Positions 1 through 10,228 of a stretch of DNA of 64,000 nt are shown in pieces. Under the pieces are notes generated by a model. That model was not told where the DNA came from and made no database searches. It saw only the letters and a list, made by a program, of their open reading frames with translations. Origin of the DNA: Desmodus rotundus. Its lineage: Eukaryota; Chordata; Mammalia; Chiroptera; Phyllostomidae. The DNA lies in NCBI RefSeq assembly GCF_022682495.2, contig NC_071389.1, positions 60,906,239 to 60,970,238 on the forward strand, read 5' to 3'. How positions within the stretch are numbered: position 1 is the stretch's first letter; every line of letters begins with the position of its first letter. The translations under genes and the position numbers were made by a program.

Positions 1-1250
1 TGTTTTATCCTTTTAGATTCTACATGTAAATGACATTGTATGGTATTTATCTTTCTCTGACTTATTTCACTTAGCATGATACCCTTTAGGTCCATTATGT
101 TGTTTCAAATAGCAAGGTTTCATTATTTTTTATTGCTGAGTAATATTCCATCATATATAAATATATACCATATCTTTATCCATTCAGCTGTCTATAGATA
201 CCTAGGTAGCTTCTAAATTTTGGTTATTGTCAATAATTCTGCAATGAACAGAGGGATTCATATCCAGGGTCCCGCAGAAGTAACGCCATTGAGTGGGGTT
301 GGTAGGGTATGTGAATGTCTCGCATGAGGTGGACAACAATTTGAACATTTCCCCTAAAATGGCGTATGGTGTGATTGAGTGTGATATTATTATGTTCCAG
401 AATTACATGCTTATGATTTTGTATTAAAAGATTTTTATGTAATAAAAAGGGGCACTATTTGTGCTGGGCCCTGTATATTATCGAATTCGTGCTCTTGTTA
501 TTTTCTTTAGCTAAACACCTAGAAGCAGAATTGCTGGGACATACGGTAGTGATTTTTAATTTTTTGAGGAATCTCCATACTTTTTCCATAGTGGTGTTCC
601 TGGCAATTTTTTATTGAATATTGGTATTGTGAATTTTACCTCATTAGGTGCTAGATATTTTTGTATTCCTATAAATATTTTTGATCTTTGTCCTGAGATG
701 TGCTTACATTACTTGGGAACAAGTAATTTGATTCTGCTAAGTCTTGCTTTTAAGAATAGTTTAGGCTAAGGGTATTTCCCCCCTTTTTTTGAGGTAAGAT
801 TCCTCTTTCCACTCTCACCAGTGCTCCTGGATTATGAGGTTTTCCTCTCTGCGGATGAAAACAGGCACTATTCCCACTCCTGCATTATCTTCAAGGATTG
901 TTCTGCTTCCTGTGGACGGTGTTTCTCCAGCCTCAGTTAACTCCTTTGCCTGTGTGTGATGATCAGTACTCTGTTAAGTACTTGAGATCTTCAGATCACC
1001 AGAGTTCTCTCTGTGTAGCTGTTTTTTCTCCAGGACTGTGCCCTGTGCACAGCCTAAAATCTTTCTCCAGGTCGTAGCTAGACAGCGTTTCCCTTGCTCG
1101 TTTCCCATCCCTGAGGGATCAGTTTTTTTATTGCCTATGTCCAATGACATAGATAGAGTGCCATTCTTGCATATATTTTGTCTATTTTTTTAGTCGTTTT
1201 AGGCAGAAGAGTAAATCTGGCCCCTGTTACTCCATCTTAGCCAGAAATAG
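1..1250 (-). repeat. Ancient L1M remnant (ORF2/3' part fused to 5' part)
   Basis: 1-264 and 482-600 match the reverse of the old L1 3' end (for example CTGACTTATTTCACTTAGCA and AGAATTGCTGGGACATA). 600-1250 resembles the reversed 5' region of L1M, ending TGTTACTCCATCTTAGCC. The middle of the element is missing, so it is an internally deleted relic. A 209 bp inverted-repeat element interrupts it. Confidence 0.7.
265..473. mobile_element. 209 bp nonautonomous element with ~23 bp terminal inverted repeats
   Basis: The left end CAGGGTCCCGCAGAAGTAACG and the reversed right end CAGGGCCCAGCACAAATAGTG match at about three quarters of positions. The block interrupts otherwise colinear old L1 sequence, so its borders are defined by the host repeat. 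An 8 bp target duplication is not clear. It resembles a hAT-type MITE; the family is unassigned. Confidence 0.55.
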
Positions 1251-1544
1251 AAGTTCCAGTTCATTTATATAGCCACAAGTGATTAGTGGTTAACCTACTG
1301 GACAGGGCAGAGTAAGATTATAATGCAGAATCACCAAAGGCATAAAACAGTCTTAAGGTTATTTCTGAGATATACCAAAATCAGGGCTTACATTTTGCTT
1401 TCCATTTTTCTTTCTAGGTATGGAAAATATAGTTGCTTTACTGGGAATGGAACTATTACAAAAGGGTCATTTCCCAAGAAGTCTAAGATAATAGCCCTAT
1501 TCACTGGCTCCATGCTTCTGATCAGAGCTTTCGTTTTACAAGGC

Positions 1545-1780
1545 TGCTATTTATGGAGTTCCTTCTGTGTGTCTAGCACTTTGTGTAAACCTTGTTAGTT
1601 CTATTTTGAGGTGTGTTATTATTCCCATTTTATAGCTGAGAAAACCAAAGCTCCAGAATATTAAAGGCCTTCTAAGATTTCACAGCTACTAAATGGTCAG
1701 GCTGGGTTTCAGATTTAAGGCTGGCTCTGCAGCCCAGCTCCTTTCTTCTGCACTGCAGTGCCTCCTTATCAAAAGTGGCC
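1545..1780 (-). repeat. MIR SINE
   Basis: The core resembles reversed MIR: a ...CCCATTTTATAGCTGAGAAA... segment followed by a cluster recalling the cell-wide MIR 3' half. Boundaries are approximate. Confidence 0.65.
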
Positions 1781-2004
1781 TCCCGTCACCTCTACTACAA
1801 ACACGGCTCCTGCTGCCCTGAGGCTGCGGAAGCCCGTCTTTTGTTTGTCTTAAAGATTTGGAGATGGGTGCAAACATCTAATAATGTGACCATAATTTAA
1901 CAAAGGTAGGACTTTCCTTTCAAAAATAGTATATGAGTACTTCTTATAAGCACAGAATATTTTAATGTCTGTTCTAAGTATACTAGGCCACTTACTTTTC
2001 AAAG

Positions 2005-2160
2005 TTGAGTTTGTGTCACTTGGAGGGCATGTTAAAATGCAGATTGTTGGACATACCTCCAGAGCTTCTAGTTCACTTGGTCTCTGATGGGACCTGGGAA
2101 CTTGCATTTCTCACATGTTCTGTGGTGTTATTGATGCTGATGTCCTGAGAACAATTGCAC
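2005..2160 (-). mobile_element. MER5-type hAT MITE
   Basis: Contains segments like GTTAAAATGCAGATTGTTGG, CTCCAGAGCTTCT and GAACTTGCATTTCTCA, all characteristic of MER5A/B, a short nonautonomous hAT element. Confidence 0.75.
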
Positions 2161-2164
2161 TAGG

Positions 2165-2625
2165 TCAAGATTTTCCAGGTTATGCACTGTTGACATTTTG
2201 GGCCAGATAATTCTTTGTTGCAGTTTGGGGGGTTGTCCTGTGCATTGTAGGATGTTTAGCACTGTCCTGGTGTCTACCACCAGATGCTAGTACTACACCC
2301 GCTCTGATCATGACAATCAAAAATGTCTCCAGCACTGGCCAGGTGGCTCAGTTGATTGGAGAGTTACCCCATACACCAAAAGGTCATGGGTTGGATTCAG
2401 GGCACATACGTAGGTTGCAGGTTTGATCCCTGGTCAGAGCGAATATGGGAGGCAACCAGTTGATGTTTCTCTCTCTCTTTCTCTCTCTCTCTCCTTCCCT
2501 CCCTGTCTCTCACCTTTCCTTTTCTCTAAAATAAGTAAAAACATACTTGGGTGAGGATTTTTCAAAAATGTCTCCAAACATTGCCAAATAAATGTCCTCA
2601 ATTGAGAACCACTCGAAGCTAAGCT
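2165..2625 (+). mobile_element. MER20 hAT element, split by a VES SINE
   Basis: TGTTGACATTTTGGGCCAGA, GTCCTGTGCATTGTAGGATG and, after the SINE, CTCCAAACATTGCCAAA and TTGAGAACCACT are MER20 landmarks. The SINE at 2332-2561 interrupts it and duplicates 15 bp of it. Confidence 0.85.
2332..2561 (+). mobile_element. VES SINE (bat tRNA-derived), inserted in MER20
   Basis: The body starts GCACTGGCCAGGTGGCTCAG, has a B-box-like segment GGTTTGATCCC, then a CT-rich tract and an A-rich tail. It is bounded by a perfect 15 bp target duplication TCAAAAATGTCTCCA at 2317-2331 and 2562-2576. The duplication is MER20 sequence, so the SINE split an older transposon. VES SINEs are a bat-lineage family, which is the main clue to the organism. 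Confidence 0.92.
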
Positions 2626-3219
2626 CTGCATGAGGAATATGTAACAGGGTGGCTTGTAGGTATCAGGACTAGTTTATATATTTATATTTGTCATTTGTGC
2701 TTAAGACTCTAAAAAGACCATGAATTTCACTCTGGTGCTTCCCCTGCCTTCTTTCTTCTGCCTCTTGCTTTATGTAGAAGAGGAGGGGAAGTAAAGAGAG
2801 GAAGGATAAAGTGAATGGTAAAATGTAAACATTTGAAGGAATCCAAGTGATGGGTATATGGGATTTTTGTACTACTCTTGCAACTTTTCAGCTTAAGTCT
2901 GAAATTATGTTTTTAAAATCTAGCCAGTTCATTAGTTGAAAGAGAACTCCTAGCCCAGATTTGGACACCAGGGAGAACTTGAGCATGACATTGAAAAGCA
3001 CTGGACAGAGCTTCCAACTTAGTCAAGTCAGGTTCTGAAGACGGGTTTGACCTGGCGTTTGTTGCTTAACTAACAGAAAAATAATTACCAAGTAAATCAC
3101 TTAATTTCTCTCAGACTTGGTCCTATTGACTGTAAAATACAGTAGTAATGGAGGGTTGTGAGGATGAAAAGAAGGCACTTGCAGACAGTAGAGTGGTATA
3201 GTAGTGATAGTCTTTGTAT
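2626..3219. other. Non-coding stretch without a recognisable gene
   Basis: No exon, RNA gene or clear repeat is identified. A short piece near 2850-2930 resembles the 3' end of an old L1. Confidence 0.5.
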
Positions 3220-3400
3220 TCCATTCACAGAGCACCAGAATGCCAATGTGAGGCATGCATTCTGCTAATTGTCTTCACAAACGTATTTCCTTTAATCCTT
3301 GCCACATTAGATACGGTAAATATTATTGCAGTCTTTTTTCCAAGAAAACAAATTGGGTCTCAGAGACAACTGCTACCTTGACAATATTAAACAAACATCC
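3220..3400 (-). repeat. MIR SINE
   Basis: TTTCCTTTAATCCTTGCCAC followed by TACGGTAAATATTATTGCAG matches the reversed MIR central region. Ends are approximate. Confidence 0.55.
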
Positions 3401-3619
3401 CGTTGGACTTGCCTCCCTCTCTTCATTCATTTATTCTTCCCTCCTGGTCTCGACACACACAGAACTGTTAGATGGCTAATCACGACCCTTGTTTAGATCT
3501 CTATTACTCTGAATATTATAAATCAATATGATTTAGCATGATAATCACCAAGGCCTAGATCTTCTTGAACACATTCTGAAATACAGAAGTAAGTAAATTG
3601 TACACTTAATTCTATGTTC

Positions 3620-3988
3620 AGGGTCTTCAACAGTAATGACCAACAAATCAATAAGAAAAGTATAAACAGAAAAATGCCATAGAAAAATGGCAAAAATGAG
3701 CAAACATTCCACAGAAGAGGAAATATATATGGCAAATTAATATATGAAGAGGTGTTCAGTATCATTAATGACCAGGAAAATTTCTATCAATATCACAGTA
3801 ATATGCACATTGATTTGGCTAAAATTTTAACATCTGACTATACCAATCATGAGGATATGGATTTGTAGGATACAGCACTGATGAAAGTTTAAATTTGTAC
3901 AGCAACTTTGGAAAACAATTTGGCATATCTTCAAGTGTGAAACAATTAAGTATTTTATAATTCAGTAATTCTATTTCTGGATACATAG
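3620..3988 (+). repeat. Ancient L1M ORF2 3' fragment
   Basis: GGCTAAAATTTTAACATCTGA, then GTACAGCAACTTTGGAAAAC and AGTAATTCTATTTCTGGATA follow the old L1 ORF2 3' region. The hAT-like element starting at 3989 is inserted in it. Confidence 0.75.
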
Positions 3989-4180
3989 CAGTGCTGCCCA
4001 ATAAAAATAACACTTGAGCCACATAAGTATTTTAAAATTTTCTAGTGGTCATATTTAACAGATGAAATTAATTTTAATATACTTTATATTTTACTCAAAA
4101 TATCCAAAATGTTATGGTAATATGTTACCTATATAGCATACTATTAATGAAATAATTTACATTTTTATACTAAATTTTCT

Positions 4181-6747
4181 TTTTTCTTCTTTTTTTAAAT
4201 TATATTTTATTGATTGTGCTATTACAGTTGTCCCAGTTTTTCTCTTTTTGATCCCCTCCACCCAGCACCCCACCCCACTAAGGCAATCCCCACACTATTG
4301 CTCATATCCATGGGTCATGCATATAAGTTCTTTACCTACTCCATTTCCTGTACTGTACTTTACATACCCATGGCTATTCTACCTATTTCTACTTCTTAAT
4401 TTCCACATCTTTTCACCCATTCCCCCATGCTCTACTCCCATCTGGAAACTGTCAAAAACTATCCATATCCATGATTTTGTCTCTGTTCTTCTTATTTGCT
4501 TATTTGTTTTTTAGATTTAATTGTTGATAGATATGTATTTATTGCTATTTTATTGTTCATAGTTTTGATCTCCTTTTTCTTAAATAAATCCCTTTAACAT
4601 TTCATATAATAATAGTTTGGTGATGATGAACTCCTTTAGTTATTTCTTGTCTAGGAAGCTCTTCTGCCCTTCAATTCTAAATGATATGTTTCTGGGTAGA
4701 GCAATCTTGGCTGTAGGTCCCTGATTTTCATGATTTTGAATATTTATAAACAATCCCTTCTAGCCTGCAAAGTTTCTTTCAAGAAATCAGCTGACAGTCT
4801 TATGGGAACTCCCTTTTAGGTAACTAACTGCTTTTCTGTTGCTGGTTTTAAGATTCTCTTTTTATCTCTAACCTTTGACATTTTAATTATGATGAGTCTG
4901 GGAGTGGGCCTCTTTGCATCCATCTTGTTTGGGACTCTCTGTGCTTTCGGGACTTGCATGTCTATTTCCTTCACCAAATTAGGGAAGTTTTCTTTCATTA
5001 TTTTTTCAAATAGATTTCCAAGTTCTTGCTCTTTCTCTTCTCTTTCTGGCAACCCTAGGATGTGAATGGTGGAACACTTGAAATTGTCCCAGACGCTACT
5101 CACACTATCCTTATTTTTCTTTTGGATTCTTTTTTCTTTTTGTTGTTCTGATTGGTTGTTTTTTGCTGCTTATGTTCCAAGTCGTTGATTTGATTCTTGG
5201 CTTCATCCACTCTACTGTTGTTTCCCTGTAAATTTTTCTTTATTTCAATTAGTTTATCCTTCATTTCTGACTGGACCTTTTTTATGCTGTTGAGGTTCTC
5301 ACTAAGTTCCTTTAGCATGATTATAACCAGTATTTTGAACTCTGCATCTGATAGATTGCTTCTCTCCATTTTGTTTAGTTCTTTTTCTGTACTTTTGATC
5401 TATTCTTTCATTCATACCATGTTTCTTTGTCTCATTTTGGCAGCCTCCCTGTGTTTGTTTCTATGTATTAGGTAGAGCTGCTTTGACTCTGTGTCTTGGT
5501 AGTGTGGCCTAATATAGTAGGTGTCCTGTAGGGTCCTGTGACACAGCCTCCCCTATCACCCAAGCTGGGTCCTTGAGGTGTGTCCTTCATGTGGGCTGAG
5601 TACACTCTCCTCTTTAGTTGAGACTTGATTACTATTGGAAGATCAATGGGAGGGATTTACCCAGGTCAGTCAGCTGCAAGGACTGGCTGTGACCTTTGAC
5701 CAGCAACTTTGCCCTCTGTGGAGGATCAGTGGTGCAGGGGCAAGGTGGTGGTGCTCTGACGTGTTGTATAGCTGTTCCCTGGGTGCATAAGCTCTGTGGT
5801 TTCCTGGGTGGTACAAGCCAAAGTCATCGCCCACCTGTGTTCTGCCCGGGGCGACCCTGCCTGAGTTATAAAGCAATCTGAAATGGCTGCTACTTGTGCT
5901 GGGCTTGGAGATTCCCAGGGGAAAGCAAGCTGTGAATCTAGGCAGGCTGCTGCTAGTGCTGGGCCTGGGGCCACTTAGCAAGAGGTACAGGGACTGGGGG
6001 CTCACTGAGGCTGGCTGTTGCTTGTTTGATGGGATTTAGGAAGATGTGAAACATGAGTCAAGACCAGCCATTCATATGGCAAAGTCACAGTTAACAGCTT
6101 GAGTGGGCCCATAAGTTGGGTGGGACAGAGTATCAGAGGATCTCCAGTGTGGGGCAAAGTGTTCGCCGTGTTGATGGAGTCTCAGATATGGCACCTGCCT
6201 GCCAGCTCTTTGGTTCTATGGGGAAAAGGTTCAGAAAAGAGACAGTGGCTTCTGCCCACCTTTCTATCTGGGAGAAAGCTGTCCCCCAGCGCCTGCCTTG
6301 ATGCCAGACACTTCAATTCCTTCCTGTATGCCACTGGTGCCTTTCAAGCTGCTATCCTGGTGCTTGAGTCAGAGGGAGTGAGTCTGATTAAGTCTGTATG
6401 TAGGTTCCTTAAGATGAACTGCTTGGGACTCCCAAAGTTTCTTCCACCTACATAATCCCTGCTGGTTTTTGCAGCCAGAAGTTACAGGGACTTATCTTCC
6501 TGGCAATGGAACCCTGGGCTAGGGTCCTGGTGTGGGGCTGGGACTCCTTGCTCCCAAGATACCCCTCTCAAATTTTTATCCACCTCACATGGATGTGGGG
6601 GCAGCTTGTTGCGCATCTCCACCCCTCCTACCAGTCTGGGTGGATGTGGTTTCTTTAATTCCGTAGTTGTCAGACTTCCATTCAACTTGACATCTGACGG
6701 TTCTGAGTGTTGTTTGTTCTATAGTTTAGTTGGAATTTTGATGTCTG
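4181..6747 (-). mobile_element. L1 retrotransposon lacking nearly all of ORF2
   Basis: A poly(T) start (tail of a minus-strand element) leads through the L1 3'UTR (to ~4512), a stub of ORF2, ORF1 (about 4570-5390) and a GC-richer 5'UTR (to 6747). Perfect 13 bp duplications TACTAAATTTTCT at 4168-4180 and 6748-6760 bracket the whole, so the deleted form integrated as one unit or lost ORF2 later. The ORF1 parts include a coiled coil (5100-5369) and the RNA-binding C-terminal domain (4816-5103), separated by a frame break. Nonfunctional. Confidence 0.88.
4570..5390 (-). pseudogene. L1 ORF1 protein remnant
   Basis: Broken frames encode the ORF1p coiled coil (LKELSENLNSIKKVQSEMKD) and then the RRM/C-terminal part (LFEKIMKENFPNLVKE, KDKKRILKPATEKQLVT-like). 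The two frames abut near 5100, where a shift separates them. ORF1p is the L1 RNA-binding chaperone; this copy is dead. Confidence 0.8.
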
Positions 6748-8967
6748 TACTAAATTTTCTAAATCTGTTATATATTTTATACTTTGAGCATTGTTCAGTC
6801 TGGATGCAAAATTTTCATTAGAAGTATTTGATCTGAATTAGATTTCATAAAATTTACAACTGAAAAAATAGAACACATACTTGCAGTGATTCCAAACTTA
6901 CTTAAAAGTTCCAATATGAATCAAGTACCAAAAAATTATTTTCTTTTGACATATGCATACACATTAACACAACTATTTCTTCTTTCTATAGAAGATTTTA
7001 CTTGACTTTGAAGGAAAAGCATTATCAGTTTTAAAACTACTCCTGCCCAAGTTAAACAAATATACTAATACATATGTCAATATTGTTATTATTGAATTCA
7101 AAGGGGGTATTGCATACATTTATAAGCAACTATAAGTGTGTCAATATCAATAAATCATTCTTTAATTTAAAAAAATGATTTATGTTAGAAAAATGTGTAA
7201 AATTATTTTTATTGTATTGTGTTCTGAAAAGGTTCTGTTTCCACACAAAATTGTGTACCTGTTTAAGTCACAAATTAGCTTTTCCTTGTTTTTATTTTTG
7301 GAGTGTCAAATTAGGTCATTTACACATAGTCTGATATCAGTGAGAAAATATAAATTACTCTGACATTTTATTTTGTTTTTATTGAATATTTGGCAAGCGT
7401 TTCTTTTGTTTTAATGAAATCTTCAATTGGACTTCACTGTACAATAAATCTTTGCAAAATTCTTCCATGACTTATTCAAGAAGGATTGACAAAGAACACA
7501 GATTATTAAATTTATTTTGTTCTATTTCTTTTAAGAGTTACATTATCTGGCATTCATCCACAGCATTTGCAAATATGTACTCAATGATTTAACATCCATA
7601 TCGATGACACTTTTTAAGAGTCTGTTTTAGAAAACTGAACATGAATATTATATAGTAGAATGAAGCAATAAGGGAACCATAAGTCTCTTGTTTTAAAATT
7701 ACATTAAATGTAGATTTTTTTCTTTTATACCTAATGTGTGTGAAGTGTCATCCATCGGGATAAAATTTAATTTTTACAAATCTAGCTGAAGTTCTTTGAC
7801 AGATTTTAAATATTTTAAAATATTTAAACATTGATTTCAATTTTTGAGGCCATAAATTGGCATTATTTCTTCATAAATTTGGGAGTCTTTTGAGACAAAG
7901 CATACTCCAAATATTAATTGAGCAGTGTCTTTTATGCTGTACTATTCATCTAAAGCTGGAGAAAAGTAATTGTGTTTTTCAGATTTTGAATCAATTGATA
8001 TTAGATAATGTTAAACAAATCTTGTATTCCTCACACAGTGTTTTGGTGGCTTGGTTGAAGAAGCTTTCATTTTTTGTGAAGAACCTTTTTAATCTTTTCT
8101 CATAACATTCTAACAAATCTGAATATAACCACATATATATCAAAAAATGATTTCCTTTTTTGTTCAAGAAACTGAGCTGTTTATAGCTGGACAAATATAT
8201 AAGCTCAGATTCTTTTCAAATAACTTCAGAATGTCTCATAGGACATTTAATTTTCCTTTCAAGAGACTAATTTCATCAATCCCTTTTTGATTGAGAAGAA
8301 AGTTACCAAATTCACTATATTTACTGAAAATCTCTTAATATTATCAATTTTACTCTACCACAACAAACAGCTTTTCCTTTTGTTCTACTGCAACAAATCG
8401 CAATTGCTATTCATCATGCAATGTCCAATATACTTTTAGCTAATCTCCTTCTATCTGTACTGTTCAGTTCCAGTGCTAGTTTCTGCAACTCCTCTCAATC
8501 CTGCATCGGTAATATAGCTCCTTTTTAAAATTTTAAAATTCGTTCAAACTTATTTTTAACTAAGACATTTAATTGCATTTAAAATAGAAACAATGCCAAC
8601 TTAATTTCCAATTACAACATACAAAGATCCTTGTAATTTGTGCTGTCTGCATCAAACACATTATAGCGTTGTATGGGTGCAAAAGAAAAATCATTTGAAC
8701 TGAATTGATCTGTTGACACCATCTAGATTGGCCATGTATAGGAGAACTTCAATTTAATAATAGTATGCTGAGTGATGCAACAGTTAAGTGAAATGTCCCA
8801 CCAAAACAAGGAAGTCGTTTTAACAGAAACATATATTATACCAGTTCAAGTTTCCAAATTTAAATTAATTAAAATTAGATGAAATTAAAAATTCAGTTCT
8901 TCAGTCAAATTTTAAATGTTCAATAAATACGTGTGACTAGTGGCTGCCATATTGCGCAGGTATATAG

Positions 8968-9880
8968 CCAATAGCAGCTCGGGAGGATGATGAAGATGAA
9001 GATGATGAAGACATGAAGGTGGGTTAAATGTAGTTACTGTCAAGATTCTAGCTTACATTTTGCCTGGTAGATTCATGAGTGTTTATTAAACTTAAAAATA
9101 ACTAAGTAATTAAGAGTGAGCCATCTTAATAATTTGGAATATATCCTTCTAGACAGTTTCTATACAAATACTCTTGTATTTATCATCTGTCTATCTATCT
9201 ATCCAGGCATAGAACAATATACACATGTATTCACATGTATTCAAGAATATACATGCATGTATGAGTACATACACAAGAATATACACATATTCAAAGGACT
9301 CATAAATAAGCTTTTATGGTATTCTCTTTTGATGGATTTCAGATGTACAGATTTTGAATTAATCATAAACCTTGACATTCTTATCATTGGTCTATGTTTT
9401 GCTATGTTGATCCATGTTAGAATTTTTACTAAATTCTAAAAACAGTTCTAGGCATTTTACATGTATATTTATATCTGTACAAATTACAAGTATTCAGTAT
9501 CATTATTTTGTCATTTACTTAGTCTTACTCTCTTTTTCATCGGTTGGTCTTTTTTTCCTTCTTCCCTTTTCAACAGAAAGTAGTTTATCTCCCAACTACC
9601 ACTCCCCTTACCCCTCAGTGGAGAAGCCCTGCTGCAATAGAAAGTTCAAAGTAACAGAGTTTAGCAAGAACTTTGAAAAGAAGCTAATTCTTATTAATGC
9701 CACGCCTTTTGTTGCATATGTATCTCACTATCTTTCTCTGTCTTTGTATTCAGTATGGTGTTTCATTATGAAAATAATTTATATTTTAGAATATTCCTTT
9801 TATAATTAGTAAAGTGATACTTTTCTTAGTAATGAATATTGTAAAGTTCTAAACTGGCTTCAATATTATGCTACTACCTT
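8968..9880. other. Non-coding stretch with short simple repeats
   Basis: A GATGAA-rich tract lies at 8985-9020 and (TCTA)n at 9188-9204. ORFs here lack any recognisable domain. No gene is supported. Confidence 0.5.
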
Positions 9881-10228
9881 TTATTATCATTTTTTAATTG
9901 TTCAATTACAGTTGTCCCCATTTCCCCCCATTATTCTCCCCTGCCCTACCCACCCCCCACCTCCTACATTCAATTCTCCCCCCCATTGTCTTTGTCCATG
10001 GGTCCTTCATACACATTACTTGAATTGACCCTTCCCCTTCTTTCCCCCAGTATTCCCCACCCTCCTCCCCTCTGGTTACTGTCAGTTTGTTCTTTATTTT
10101 CATTTCTCTGGTTCTGTTTTGCTTGCTTGTTTGTTTTGTTGATTAGGTTCCACTTATTGGTGAGATCATATGGTATTTGTCTTTCACCGCCTGGCTTATT
10201 TCACTCAGCATAATGCTGTCAAGTTCCA

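Larger units (their letters stand above)
3989..8959. mobile_element. hAT-like DNA transposon, about 2.4 kb, split by an L1
   Basis: The left end CAGTGCTGCCCAATAAAAAT and the right end (8940-8959) TGGCTGCCATATTGCGCAG form degenerate terminal inverted repeats. Flanking 8-mers ATACATAG (3981-3988) and GTATATAG (8960-8967) agree at 6 of 8 positions, as expected for hAT. Subtracting the nested L1 leaves about 2.4 kb, long enough for a transposase, but only broken frames remain (short ones on the minus strand near 7990-8190). A shorter related copy lies near 47.5 kb. The family name is not assigned. Confidence 0.65.

Noticed and set aside
8985..9020. GATGAA-rich acidic coding repeat
   Set aside because: Too short, no extended frame; a simple repeat.
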